Position numbers and translations under genes: made by a program. A stretch of 64,000 nt of DNA, from the NCBI GenBank assembly GCA_041675505.1, contig JBAYTR010000002.1, forward strand, positions 1 through 64,000, read 5' to 3'. The DNA comes from JAGPCK01 sp041675505. GTDB taxonomy: Bacteria > Bacteroidota > Bacteroidia > UKL13-3. Shown piece by piece: positions 32,254 to 40,600 of this stretch. The notes under the pieces were generated by a model. It was not told the DNA's origin. It searched no databases and saw only the letters and a list, made by a program, of their open reading frames with translations. Each line of letters begins with the position of its first letter. The first letter of the stretch is position 1.

Positions 32254-33582
32254 TTGAACAAGAATAAATTTTACAGGGTTCTTATTGTTGAAAGCATTAT
32301 AGGTGCATTGATACTGCTCAGTGCACATTTTTTGGAAGCAATGGTAATCCCTTTGTCTCTTCTCGCATTTGCCTATACCATCTGGCATCACCTGAAATTC
32401 ATTCCACACCCTGAATATTCTGTTACACACCTTTGTTATCTGGTTGTTTCGGGAGTATTCGGTTTCTTTTTTGCACAAACCGGAATTAACATCAACTTCA
32501 TCTTTTTCGGATTAACTGCTGTAAGTACGTTTAATATTATTGAAGTAAACAAAAAGCCGATTATCTATGTGTTTTTGATGCTACTTTTTGCTTTAACCAA
32601 TTCATTGTTTAATAAATATTCTGCGTACAGCAGCACCGGAGATAGTTCGTCCGTTCTGACAATTCTTTTCCCTATTGCTTTATTTGTGTTCATTTATTCG
32701 ACCATAAAAAATACCACACAATTGCAATTACTGTACAAAAGCATTTTTGCCGCTATAATTATCTCAGCGTTCGACTTCTTGTTGGTATACCTCAACGGCC
32801 CGCTTTATTCAGTAACTGAAGAAGTGGTATCAAAGGATGATGTTACTAAAGTATCGGGCATTTCCAATCAGGTAAACCAAATTGCCAATTACATCGCTTA
32901 CATCACACCAATTGCCGTATACGGTATAACAAAAATGGATGCTAAGAACAAAAAATGGGGAATACTGCTGCTTGGAAGTTTACTCGTATTACTGATTTTT
33001 ATGTCATCCAGAAGTGGAATAGCTTTAGTTGCCCTTTATTTTGCTTTTCTTATCGTCTTTTCGACCAATACAATTCGTTTGGGTACACGTTTAGTATTGC
33101 TTTGCCTCTTAAGCATAACATACCTGTGGGTTGTAGAATACGAATTACCTATTTTCAAGAAAATAAAGATGCAGGGCGATACAGGAGATGAAGTAAGAAT
33201 TGCAAAAATCAGTGAAGCGTGGGAAATATTTATGGAAAGCCCTTTAATAGGTATAGGGATAAATAACTATACCAGTATAGCAAAAGAAAAATTTAATAAT
33301 TCGTTCAATACGCACAATACCTTATTATCAGTTATAGCAGAGCAGGGATTAGTCGGCATTATTCTGTTTATCTCCATTTTCATTACCCCGTTCATTAATT
33401 ACGTACGTTTCAAAAAAAAATATCAACCAAACATTACAGAGCTAAACAAAGCTGTAATTATAAGCTGCACACTCATATTCATCAGTTTTTTTACAGATCA
33501 CTTGCAGGGCAATGCCGTGTATTATATACTTATTGCTACAGCCATAAAAAGCACAACCCTTATTCAAGCTGAAACAACGTAA
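32254..33582 (+). CDS. O-antigen polymerase/ligase-family membrane protein (Wzy-like)
   Basis: A 442-residue protein with about 11-12 hydrophobic segments. Between later segments lies the family signature: SPLIGIGINNYTSIA followed by NTHNTLLSVIAEQGLVGIILF, the G-x-G-x-N...HN...E-x-G pattern of the Wzy_C/O-antigen ligase superfamily. Either Wzy polymerase or WaaL ligase is possible; with a Wzx-type flippase in the same run, polymerase is favoured. The start is TTG at 32254. The stop TAA at 33580-33582 overlaps the N-terminus of the next GT gene. Confidence 0.84.
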   Translation: MNKNKFYRVLIVESIIGALILLSAHFLEAMVIPLSLLAFAYTIWHHLKFIPHPEYSVTHLCYLVVSGVFGFFFAQTGININFIFFGLTAVSTFNIIEVNKKPIIYVFLMLLFALTNSLFNKYSAYSSTGDSSSVLTILFPIALFVFIYSTIKNTTQLQLLYKSIFAAIIISAFDFLLVYLNGPLYSVTEEVVSKDDVTKVSGISNQVNQIANYIAYITPIAVYGITKMDAKNKKWGILLLGSLLVLLIFMSSRSGIALVALYFAFLIVFSTNTIRLGTRLVLLCLLSITYLWVVEYELPIFKKIKMQGDTGDEVRIAKISEAWEIFMESPLIGIGINNYTSIAKEKFNNSFNTHNTLLSVIAEQGLVGIILFISIFITPFINYVRFKKKYQPNITELNKAVIISCTLIFISFFTDHLQGNAVYYILIATAIKSTTLIQAETT

Positions 33583-34624
33583 ACAAAACATATTACTGCT
33601 GGCAGGCACTCTTCAGTCAGGAGGCACAGAAAAACACTTTTACCAACTTACTAAAAGTTTAAACCGTGATTTGTTTACTATTACGCTGGGCTTGGTAAAG
33701 CCGGTAAGAAATGATTTCGGCACACTACCTCAAGATGTGAATACGCTATTGTTAGACGGCAGCTACAGTAACCAAGCCAAACAAATACGGGCATGTGTAT
33801 CCGCTGATAAAATTGATATAATCTACAGTTGCGCTTTTGAAACCTCCTTTCCGGTATTAGTAGCCTGGCCCTCGTTAAAGCGAACAGGCGTAAAATTTAT
33901 TACAGGGGTGAGGGGCCGGTTTAACTTTCCTGTAAAAAGGAAGATAATCGAGTGGTTAATTTCAGCCATCAGCAATCGCATCATTTGCAACTCAGGTAAA
34001 ATAAAGGAATATGTTCCGGCCCTATTCAGAAAAAAGTGTACAGTAATATACAATGGCATTGCGCCAATGCAATCAGTGCTCACAAAAGAAGAAGCTTTAC
34101 AAAAACTGCACCTGCCGAACGGCACAAAAATAGTAGGATGCATTGCGCGTTTGTGTGCTGATAAAGGACAAGACATACTGGTAAATGCATTTGCACAAGC
34201 ATTTCCGAATGATGAAAAGGTACTGTTGGTCTTAATCGGAGACGGAGAAGACCAAGCTAAGTTGAGGCAACAAATAAGCCTGTTAAAAATGGAGAAGCGC
34301 ATTTTACTGAAGGGCAACCTACCTAATGCAGCTCAGTATTTACCTGCCTTTGATGTATTTGTACTCCCTTCGCGGACGGAAAGTTTCCCCAATGCTTTAT
34401 TAGAAGCGATGCAGCTGAATTTACCCAGTGTAGCTACAAAGGTAGGTGGAGTAGAAGAAATTTTTCAGATAGCCCCTTTTGGAAAAATGATAGAGAAAGA
34501 AAACACCTCTGCAATGGCTATGGCACTAAAAGAGATAATGAGCCAACCACCATTTAAGATTAATATCGATTCATTTACTCTGGAAAAAAACATTCACTCT
34601 TTGGAGGAAATATTTATAAAATAA
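33569..34624 (+). CDS. GT4-type glycosyltransferase with a non-ATG start
   Basis: The GT-B N-terminal motif NILLLAGTLQSGGTEKHFYQL is encoded from 33587, upstream of the first conventional start (TTG at 33671), so the true start must lie earlier. In-frame codons between the TAA at 33545 and 33671 include no ATG, GTG or TTG; CTG at 33569 (LKQRKQNILLL) is the best candidate, with ATA at 33590 as alternative. The donor domain shows VGCIARLCADKGQDILV, LVLIGDGED and FVLPSRTESFPNALLEAMQLNLPSVATKVGG. From CTG the protein has ~351 residues, normal for GT4. It overlaps the polymerase gene by 14 bases. Confidence 0.78.
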   Translation: MKQRKQNILLLAGTLQSGGTEKHFYQLTKSLNRDLFTITLGLVKPVRNDFGTLPQDVNTLLLDGSYSNQAKQIRACVSADKIDIIYSCAFETSFPVLVAWPSLKRTGVKFITGVRGRFNFPVKRKIIEWLISAISNRIICNSGKIKEYVPALFRKKCTVIYNGIAPMQSVLTKEEALQKLHLPNGTKIVGCIARLCADKGQDILVNAFAQAFPNDEKVLLVLIGDGEDQAKLRQQISLLKMEKRILLKGNLPNAAQYLPAFDVFVLPSRTESFPNALLEAMQLNLPSVATKVGGVEEIFQIAPFGKMIEKENTSAMAMALKEIMSQPPFKINIDSFTLEKNIHSLEEIFIK

Positions 34625-34727
34625 CCATGACAGTCGTGACTTATATTCGAATTTTGCTCTGTATAATCACAAAAGAAAAGCTTGCATCAAAACCGATATA
34701 CAACCGTTTATCTATTTTCAGTTCTAA

Positions 34728-35786
34728 TTGAAAAAACAAAAAATTCTATTTGTAGTCAGGCAACTCGGTTCTTCCGGTGGAGTGGAAAGAAGAGTTGATC
34801 AATTGAGTAAATCACAGCTTCAAAAAAAGTTCGATATACAAGTATTCTCATTTCTGGGAATCTTAGAAACTTACGAAATACCTAAAAACAAACTGTTATT
34901 AGGCATTGATTACCTTAAACGAGTAATCAAAATAACTGTAGCTATACGAAAAGAAAAACCTGATATTATACATGCATTTGATTTGGAATCCGGGCTATAC
35001 GTTTCATTAGCTTTAAAATTATTAAATAATAAAAAAATAAGGTTCATTTCAGGTTTCGGTGCTCAAAAGATATACGACCAAAGGATAAAAAAAATAATCA
35101 GCAGAAAATTCTTTCAGCCTGACTTATTTATATGCAATTCTAATGAGGGTAAAGTTTCACTGACAAAAGCATCTAATAACAAAATTCCTGTACAGGTCAT
35201 TTACAACGGATTTACTCCTTTGATAAAAGAAACCATTACAAAACCTGATTGGTATAAAGATGGGTATAAATACGTTGGACTTGTGAGCAAGTTTGATGAT
35301 TACAAAAAAGCTGAACGAATATTTGAGCTGGCAGAAAAGCTAAGTTTAGATAGTAAAATAATTTTTGTTGTAGCAGGAACAGGAAGGGATTACAAAAAAG
35401 CAGTTGAAACATACAAGTCAAATCCTGATTTTCAGAAAAAGATAATTCTATTAGGTATTGTTCAGGATGCATGGACGCTTATTCCTTGGATTGACATCGG
35501 CATATTGGTTTCTGACGAAGAGGGCTTTCCTACTGTATTGATAGAATACCTTTCATTCGCCAAAAATATAGTCTCTACTTCATGCGGTGAGTCAAATTTT
35601 ATACTTAACAACGGAAAAGCTGGAACACTCATCAATCCATATAATTCAAATAGATTTATAGAAGTCATTGAAAAAACGTGTAAGGCTGAGATTAAAAATG
35701 AAGAGGGTTACAATTGGTATCTGCAAAATTTCACTTTTGAACACATGCTAAGTCAATACGAAAAAGTTTACTCCCAACTAAACTAA
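34728..35786 (+). CDS. GT4-type glycosyltransferase
   Basis: A 352-residue GT-B enzyme starting with TTG at 34728. LFVVRQLGSSGGVERRVDQLS is the glycine-rich N-terminal motif, PDIIHAFDLESG and DLFICNSNEGKVSL follow; the donor domain has YVGLVSKFDDYKKAERIFELAEKL, FVVAGTGRDYKKA, and VSDEEGFPTVLIEYLSFAKNIV with the acidic donor-site residue. Very AT- and lysine-rich relative to flanking AsnB genes, suggesting separate acquisition. The preceding 103 bases hold no recognisable signal. Confidence 0.83.
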   Translation: MKKQKILFVVRQLGSSGGVERRVDQLSKSQLQKKFDIQVFSFLGILETYEIPKNKLLLGIDYLKRVIKITVAIRKEKPDIIHAFDLESGLYVSLALKLLNNKKIRFISGFGAQKIYDQRIKKIISRKFFQPDLFICNSNEGKVSLTKASNNKIPVQVIYNGFTPLIKETITKPDWYKDGYKYVGLVSKFDDYKKAERIFELAEKLSLDSKIIFVVAGTGRDYKKAVETYKSNPDFQKKIILLGIVQDAWTLIPWIDIGILVSDEEGFPTVLIEYLSFAKNIVSTSCGESNFILNNGKAGTLINPYNSNRFIEVIEKTCKAEIKNEEGYNWYLQNFTFEHMLSQYEKVYSQLN

Positions 35787-35788
35787 CC

Positions 35789-37711
35789 ATGTGCGGCATA
35801 GGCGGTATATTCAGTAACTCAGCACTAGACGGCAGTCTACTAAAAACAGAGGCCATCACAAAAGCTTTGCATCACCGCGGACCGGATGGAAACGGTAGCT
35901 TTGAGCACAAGAATTGTCTGCTGGTACACACGCGCCTCAGCATCATTGACACTTCTGCCAGCGGTGCTCAACCTTTTTACAACGAGGATAAAACCATAGT
36001 GGCCGTGATAAACGGTGAGTTGTACAACTTTGCTGTTTTAAAAGAACAACTGCTTAAAAAAGGTCACATTTTTAAAGGAAACTCTGACTGTGAAATAGTG
36101 CCCCACCTGTATGAAGAGTATGGTGAGGCATTGTTCGAAAAGCTGGAGGGGATGTTTGCCATTGCACTTTTCGATACCAAACAAAATAAGTTGTTACTGG
36201 CCCGCGACCGTTTTGGCATTAAACCGCTCTATTACACACATCAGCAAAACACACTTTATTTCGGCAGTGAGCTTAAAGCCATTCTGTGTCACCCTGAAAT
36301 TAAGGCCCTACCCGACTGGCAAGCTATACACGACTTCCTGAGTTTGTGTTATGTGCCAGAACCTGCAACCGGGTTTGAACACATCAATGCAGTAGCACCT
36401 GCACATTACCTCATTAAAACAGCCCACACATTTAACATTGTTCAGTATGCTGATGTATTTGCCGGCAGCGGAGATTCCTCAGGACATACCTTTGAAACCT
36501 GTAGCAACGGTGTAGAAAAACTATTACAACAATCAGTAGGCTCTTACATGGTGGCTGATGTTCCTTTGGGAGCATTCCTGAGCGGTGGCATTGATTCTTC
36601 TGTGGTGGTAAAAACCATGAAAGCCTTTGCGGGTAATCAAGAAGTAAAAACATTTACCGCTAAATTTAATGACAGTGCCTACGATGAGTCAAAACAAGCA
36701 GCGGAAATTTCAGCTATATTAAATACACAACACCACGAATTACTGATTGACGAAACCGAATGCACACCGGCCTTGATGGAAGAAGTGCTCAGTCACTTTG
36801 ATCAACCTTTTGCCGACTCATCGGCCCTGCCCACTTACCTGATTTCGAAAAAAATACGCAGTCATGTAAAAGTAGCGCTATCCGGTGACGGAGGTGATGA
36901 GATATTTGCGGGCTACTCTCTGTTCTGGTACATGGATTACATAGAAAAAATAGACCGTTTTCCTGTGCTGCTGCGTAAATCTGTACGAAGTTTACTCCAA
37001 CTCATCCAACCTTTGTTTCCGGAGAAAACACGGCAGTTCATTAAACTCATCAACCTGAGTTTGAGTACAACACAGGAAAGACTTTTCCGTCTCTCAGCTT
37101 ACCTGAGTGAACAGGATAAACAAGACCTGTATACGCCTGCATTTGCAGCTAAAGTAAAAAAAGAAGTACAGCCAACATCCCGCTTATTTACACTGAAGCC
37201 CGCAAGCGCAGATAAAAAATACCGCAGCATAAGTGAGGTATTGTTCCGCAATAGTCTGCTGAGTGACATGTTCAAAAAAGTAGATATGATGAGCATGAAA
37301 GCTGCTATTGAGGTACGCGTACCGCTGATGCAGGAACAATTGGTAAATACCGGTATTAATCTGCCTGACCAATACAAAATAAAAGACCGGAGGGGCAAAC
37401 AAACTTTACGCTATATTTTAAAGAAAGAACTGCCGTCAAGCATAGTAGATTCACCCAAAAGTGGCTTCGCCATTCCGCTCGACAGTATTGTTACACCGGA
37501 GATGAGTGCATACATCAGAGAAAAACTATGCAGTGAACACAGCAGAATAAATGCATTAATTACACCTGAAAAAACCGCCCTTTGGGTAGAGCAATTTTTA
37601 AGCAAAGAACGCAATAAAACACAAATGAGCCGCGAAGGCTTATACCAACGCATATTCATGTTACTGGCTATAGAAACATGGATGAGAAAATACAACCTTT
37701 CCTTATCATGA
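35789..37711 (+). CDS. asnB: AsnB-type amidotransferase, copy 3 of 4
   Basis: A 640-residue member: MCGIGGIFS (Cys2), HHRGPDGNG, VINGELYNF in the glutaminase domain; FLSGGIDSSVVVK as ATP loop; LSGDGGDEIFAGYSLFWYMDYI; and FKKVDMMSMKAAIEVRVPLM in the helical C-terminus. Motifs are intact. It differs enough from copies 1, 2 and 4 to be an old paralogue or independent acquisition. The stop overlaps the next methyltransferase start (ATGA), so transfer and methylation steps may be coupled to the same residue. Confidence 0.86.
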   Translation: MCGIGGIFSNSALDGSLLKTEAITKALHHRGPDGNGSFEHKNCLLVHTRLSIIDTSASGAQPFYNEDKTIVAVINGELYNFAVLKEQLLKKGHIFKGNSDCEIVPHLYEEYGEALFEKLEGMFAIALFDTKQNKLLLARDRFGIKPLYYTHQQNTLYFGSELKAILCHPEIKALPDWQAIHDFLSLCYVPEPATGFEHINAVAPAHYLIKTAHTFNIVQYADVFAGSGDSSGHTFETCSNGVEKLLQQSVGSYMVADVPLGAFLSGGIDSSVVVKTMKAFAGNQEVKTFTAKFNDSAYDESKQAAEISAILNTQHHELLIDETECTPALMEEVLSHFDQPFADSSALPTYLISKKIRSHVKVALSGDGGDEIFAGYSLFWYMDYIEKIDRFPVLLRKSVRSLLQLIQPLFPEKTRQFIKLINLSLSTTQERLFRLSAYLSEQDKQDLYTPAFAAKVKKEVQPTSRLFTLKPASADKKYRSISEVLFRNSLLSDMFKKVDMMSMKAAIEVRVPLMQEQLVNTGINLPDQYKIKDRRGKQTLRYILKKELPSSIVDSPKSGFAIPLDSIVTPEMSAYIREKLCSEHSRINALITPEKTALWVEQFLSKERNKTQMSREGLYQRIFMLLAIETWMRKYNLSLS

Positions 37712-38661
37712 TTGATTACATTTCACCTAAGACACAACAACCGCTCTCAGCCAATGGCAAAGCACTAACTACTACAAACGGAGAAACATTCCCTGTAGTG
37801 AACAATATTCCCCGCTTTGTTGATTCAGACAACTATGCGCAGGCATTCGGCTACCAGTGGAACATTCACGTAAACACCCAGCTGGACAGCTATACCGGCC
37901 ATCCCATTTCCAAAGACCGTCTGGAGCGTTGCTTAGGTTACAACGTGGAGCAACTTAAAGGTAAAAATGTGCTTGAAGCAGGCTCAGGTGCCGGGCGTTT
38001 TACTGAACACTTGGTTAAAAGCGGAGCACTGGTACATTCATTTGACCTGAGCAATGCCGTAGAAGCCAATGCCAAAAACATAGGCGATGCTGCTAACTAC
38101 CGCATTGCCCAAGCCAGTATTTACGATATTCCCTACCCCGATGAGCAGTTTGATGTAGTGATTTGTTTGGGTGTATTGCAACACACTCCTGACCCCGATA
38201 AGTCAATTGAATGTTTGTACCGCAAAGTAAAACCCGGTGGACAACTGGTAATTGACCATTACTCCTATTCACTTGCACGTTTTACCAAAGCCTCTACTTT
38301 AATTCGCTATATATTGAAGGAAATGCCCAAAGAAAAATCAAAAAAGATTACCAATAATCTGGTTAACTTTTTCTTTCCATTGCATTGGACCTGCCGTAAA
38401 TTTTATCCTGCTCAAGCTGTTTTGAGCCGCATATCTCCCTGCCTGTTCTATTACAAAGACTTTCCTTTCCTTACCAAAGAACAACATTTTGACCTCACAC
38501 AACTGGATACCTACGACCACCTCACGGATTATTACAAACACCTGCGCACACAGGGACAACTGCGCAGCCTGTTAGAAAAACTGGGAGCTGTGAGCATTGA
38601 AACATTCAGAGGAGGCATTGGTGTAGAAGCACGTTGCCTTAAACCTACGAAAACAAATTAG
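37708..38661 (+). CDS. SAM-dependent methyltransferase with N-terminal Trm112-like segment
   Basis: About 317 residues. The first ~40 (YISPKTQQPL...NGETFPVVNNIPRFV) resemble the small Trm112-like domain often found in front of sugar methyltransferases, but lack its zinc cysteines. The methyltransferase core follows: VLEAGSGAGRFTEHLV (motif I), VHSFDLSNAV, FDVVICLGVLQHTPDPDKSI and VKPGGQLVIDHY. The ATG at 37708 overlaps the AsnB stop; an earlier ATG lies inside that gene. Substrate unknown. Confidence 0.82.
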   Translation: MIDYISPKTQQPLSANGKALTTTNGETFPVVNNIPRFVDSDNYAQAFGYQWNIHVNTQLDSYTGHPISKDRLERCLGYNVEQLKGKNVLEAGSGAGRFTEHLVKSGALVHSFDLSNAVEANAKNIGDAANYRIAQASIYDIPYPDEQFDVVICLGVLQHTPDPDKSIECLYRKVKPGGQLVIDHYSYSLARFTKASTLIRYILKEMPKEKSKKITNNLVNFFFPLHWTCRKFYPAQAVLSRISPCLFYYKDFPFLTKEQHFDLTQLDTYDHLTDYYKHLRTQGQLRSLLEKLGAVSIETFRGGIGVEARCLKPTKTN

Positions 38662-38672
38662 TCTTGTTTGCC

Positions 38673-39677
38673 ATGTCTGCCACCATAGTATATTTTGTAA
38701 CAGGTAGTGTGAACAAAGACGGCAGCTGCTACTTCCCTCCTTTTATGCGCAGCCAGATTGAGGCGATGGAAAAAGAGTACCATAAGGTAGAAGTGGCCAT
38801 ACTACTAAATAACAGTTCACCCAAAGCCGTAATACAGAATATTCGTGAGTGGAAGCAAAAAATAAAAGCCATGGGAAACTGCATTGTACATGCACAATAC
38901 GGTTCAGTAACTGCACTCACTGCTGCCTTAAGCAAAGGCAATAACCCGCTTGTCATTTCTTTTTGCGGAGACGATATGCTGGGCACCAAACAAACAGGGT
39001 GGAAATGGGCCATCCGTAGTCGTTTGATGGTAGCGATAAGCCACCTGAGTACTTTATGGGCCAACCACCTTATAGCAAAAAGTAAAAACATCTACGACCG
39101 CATGTTTTCCTTTCAACAAAAAATGTGTGACATTATACCTAACGGGGTAAATTTATATACATTTATACCCGTTGCACAAAACGAAGCAAGGGCACAACTC
39201 AACTTGCCTGTAAATGATTTTATAGTGTTGTTCAATCCAAGCTCAGGAAACAATGCGTATGTCAAAAACAAACCACTTGCCGATGAAGCCATTACCTTAC
39301 TTCAACAACAACTGCCTCAAACTAAGTTGATGCTGATTGAAAATAAAACATACATTGAAATCAACCTGATGATGCATGCAGCTGATGCTTTATTGGTTAC
39401 CTCTTTGCATGAAGGTTCACCCAACATAGTAAAAGAAGCCATGGCCTGCAACCTGCCAGTAGTAACAGTTAATTGCGGTGATGTAGCGGAAAGGCTGAAT
39501 GGCGTGAGTAACTCTTACGTAACAACAGACTATAGCGCCACTGAACTGGCAACGGCTTTATTACTAGTACACCATAAAGGGCAACGCTCCGATGGCAAAG
39601 AACAGCTGCTCGCACAGCAAATAGACAATGCGGCTGTTATTCAAAAAATAAAAAATATTTACAACCGATTATCCTAA
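38673..39677 (+). CDS. GT4-type glycosyltransferase
   Basis: About 334 residues. IVYFVTGSVNKDGSCYFPPFMRSQIEAM opens an N-terminal GT-B domain; CIVHAQYGSVTALTAAL and LVISFCGDDMLGT follow. In the C-terminal domain DIIPNGVNLYTFIPV, IVLFNPSSGNNAYVKNKPLAD and LLVTSLHEGSPNIVKEAMACNLPVVTVNCGD are the donor-binding motifs with the E-x7-E region. The ATG at 38673 is used; a TTG nine bases earlier is possible. Confidence 0.82.
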   Translation: MSATIVYFVTGSVNKDGSCYFPPFMRSQIEAMEKEYHKVEVAILLNNSSPKAVIQNIREWKQKIKAMGNCIVHAQYGSVTALTAALSKGNNPLVISFCGDDMLGTKQTGWKWAIRSRLMVAISHLSTLWANHLIAKSKNIYDRMFSFQQKMCDIIPNGVNLYTFIPVAQNEARAQLNLPVNDFIVLFNPSSGNNAYVKNKPLADEAITLLQQQLPQTKLMLIENKTYIEINLMMHAADALLVTSLHEGSPNIVKEAMACNLPVVTVNCGDVAERLNGVSNSYVTTDYSATELATALLLVHHKGQRSDGKEQLLAQQIDNAAVIQKIKNIYNRLS

Positions 39678-39687
39678 TACTACGCAT

Positions 39688-40521
39688 ATGGAAAGCAAAG
39701 AAGAATCACGCAAAAGGCTCCTTGAACTGAACAAAAAACAGGCGGAATTTTATGATGACAACATATACACTCACCGCGAGAAAGAAAACCTGCTGGTTCG
39801 TTTGTGGGGAGATACACGTGACAAATTTCACCACTTCAGAACAGACATAGGCATCATGCAAACCAGTGATGATTTGCATGAACTGTGGTTGGGCGATTTG
39901 TCAGATAAGAAAGTACTCGACCTGGGTGTAGGTGGCGGAAATGCCCTGTCTGTAAGCATTGCCAGCCGCTGCAAAGAGTACCATGCCATTGATTTGAGCG
40001 AGAAACTGGCCAAGCAATTTCAGGAAGTGTTAAATAAAAAAGGTCTGCAAAGTGCCCACTCCTACAAAGCCGATTTTTTATCCGATGAGTTTAGCCAAAA
40101 AGATTTTGATCTCATTTATGCTTTAGGCGTAGCGCACCACTTTGAAGATTTTGATCTCTTTCTGGAAACTGCACAGAACAAATTGAAAAAGGGCGGAAAA
40201 ATGATAACCTACGATCCGTTAAATACCTTCTTCATTTCAAAACTGATACGCGCCATGTTCCGTCCGTTCCAGAACGATGCAGCCTGGGAATGGCCATTTG
40301 AAAAAAGCAATTTTGCCCATATACAGAAACGTTTTGAAATAGAGGGTGTACAAGGCACGTATGGCAGGTCGAAATGGGCCTTTCCTTTACTGTTCATTAA
40401 TAAAAAATGGGCTGTAAAACGTGGCATCAAGGCCCATCAAAAAGATTTACAGGAAAGTAACAAAGTAGGAGCTCCACTATTCAGGTGCCTGCAGGTAACC
40501 ATGAGCATGGTAAAAAAATAA
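39688..40521 (+). CDS. SAM-dependent methyltransferase
   Basis: A 277-residue class I methyltransferase. KVLDLGVGGGNALSVSIA is motif I (residues ~72-90), EYHAIDLSEKLA the post-I acidic motif, FDLIYALGVAHHFEDFDLF and LKKGGKMITYDPL the later motifs. The N-terminal ~70 residues are charged and helical. Third methyltransferase in the run, so several O-methyl groups, or methylation of different residues, are expected. An 80-base gap follows before AsnB copy 4; it contains only a 30-codon frame without family likeness. Confidence 0.8.
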   Translation: MESKEESRKRLLELNKKQAEFYDDNIYTHREKENLLVRLWGDTRDKFHHFRTDIGIMQTSDDLHELWLGDLSDKKVLDLGVGGGNALSVSIASRCKEYHAIDLSEKLAKQFQEVLNKKGLQSAHSYKADFLSDEFSQKDFDLIYALGVAHHFEDFDLFLETAQNKLKKGGKMITYDPLNTFFISKLIRAMFRPFQNDAAWEWPFEKSNFAHIQKRFEIEGVQGTYGRSKWAFPLLFINKKWAVKRGIKAHQKDLQESNKVGAPLFRCLQVTMSMVKK

Positions 40522-40600
40522 TGAGCACAAAACTCCGTTGCCAACAAGTAAAAAATACTGCGCACCTCAACACTACAGCAGGTAATACAAACCAACCACC

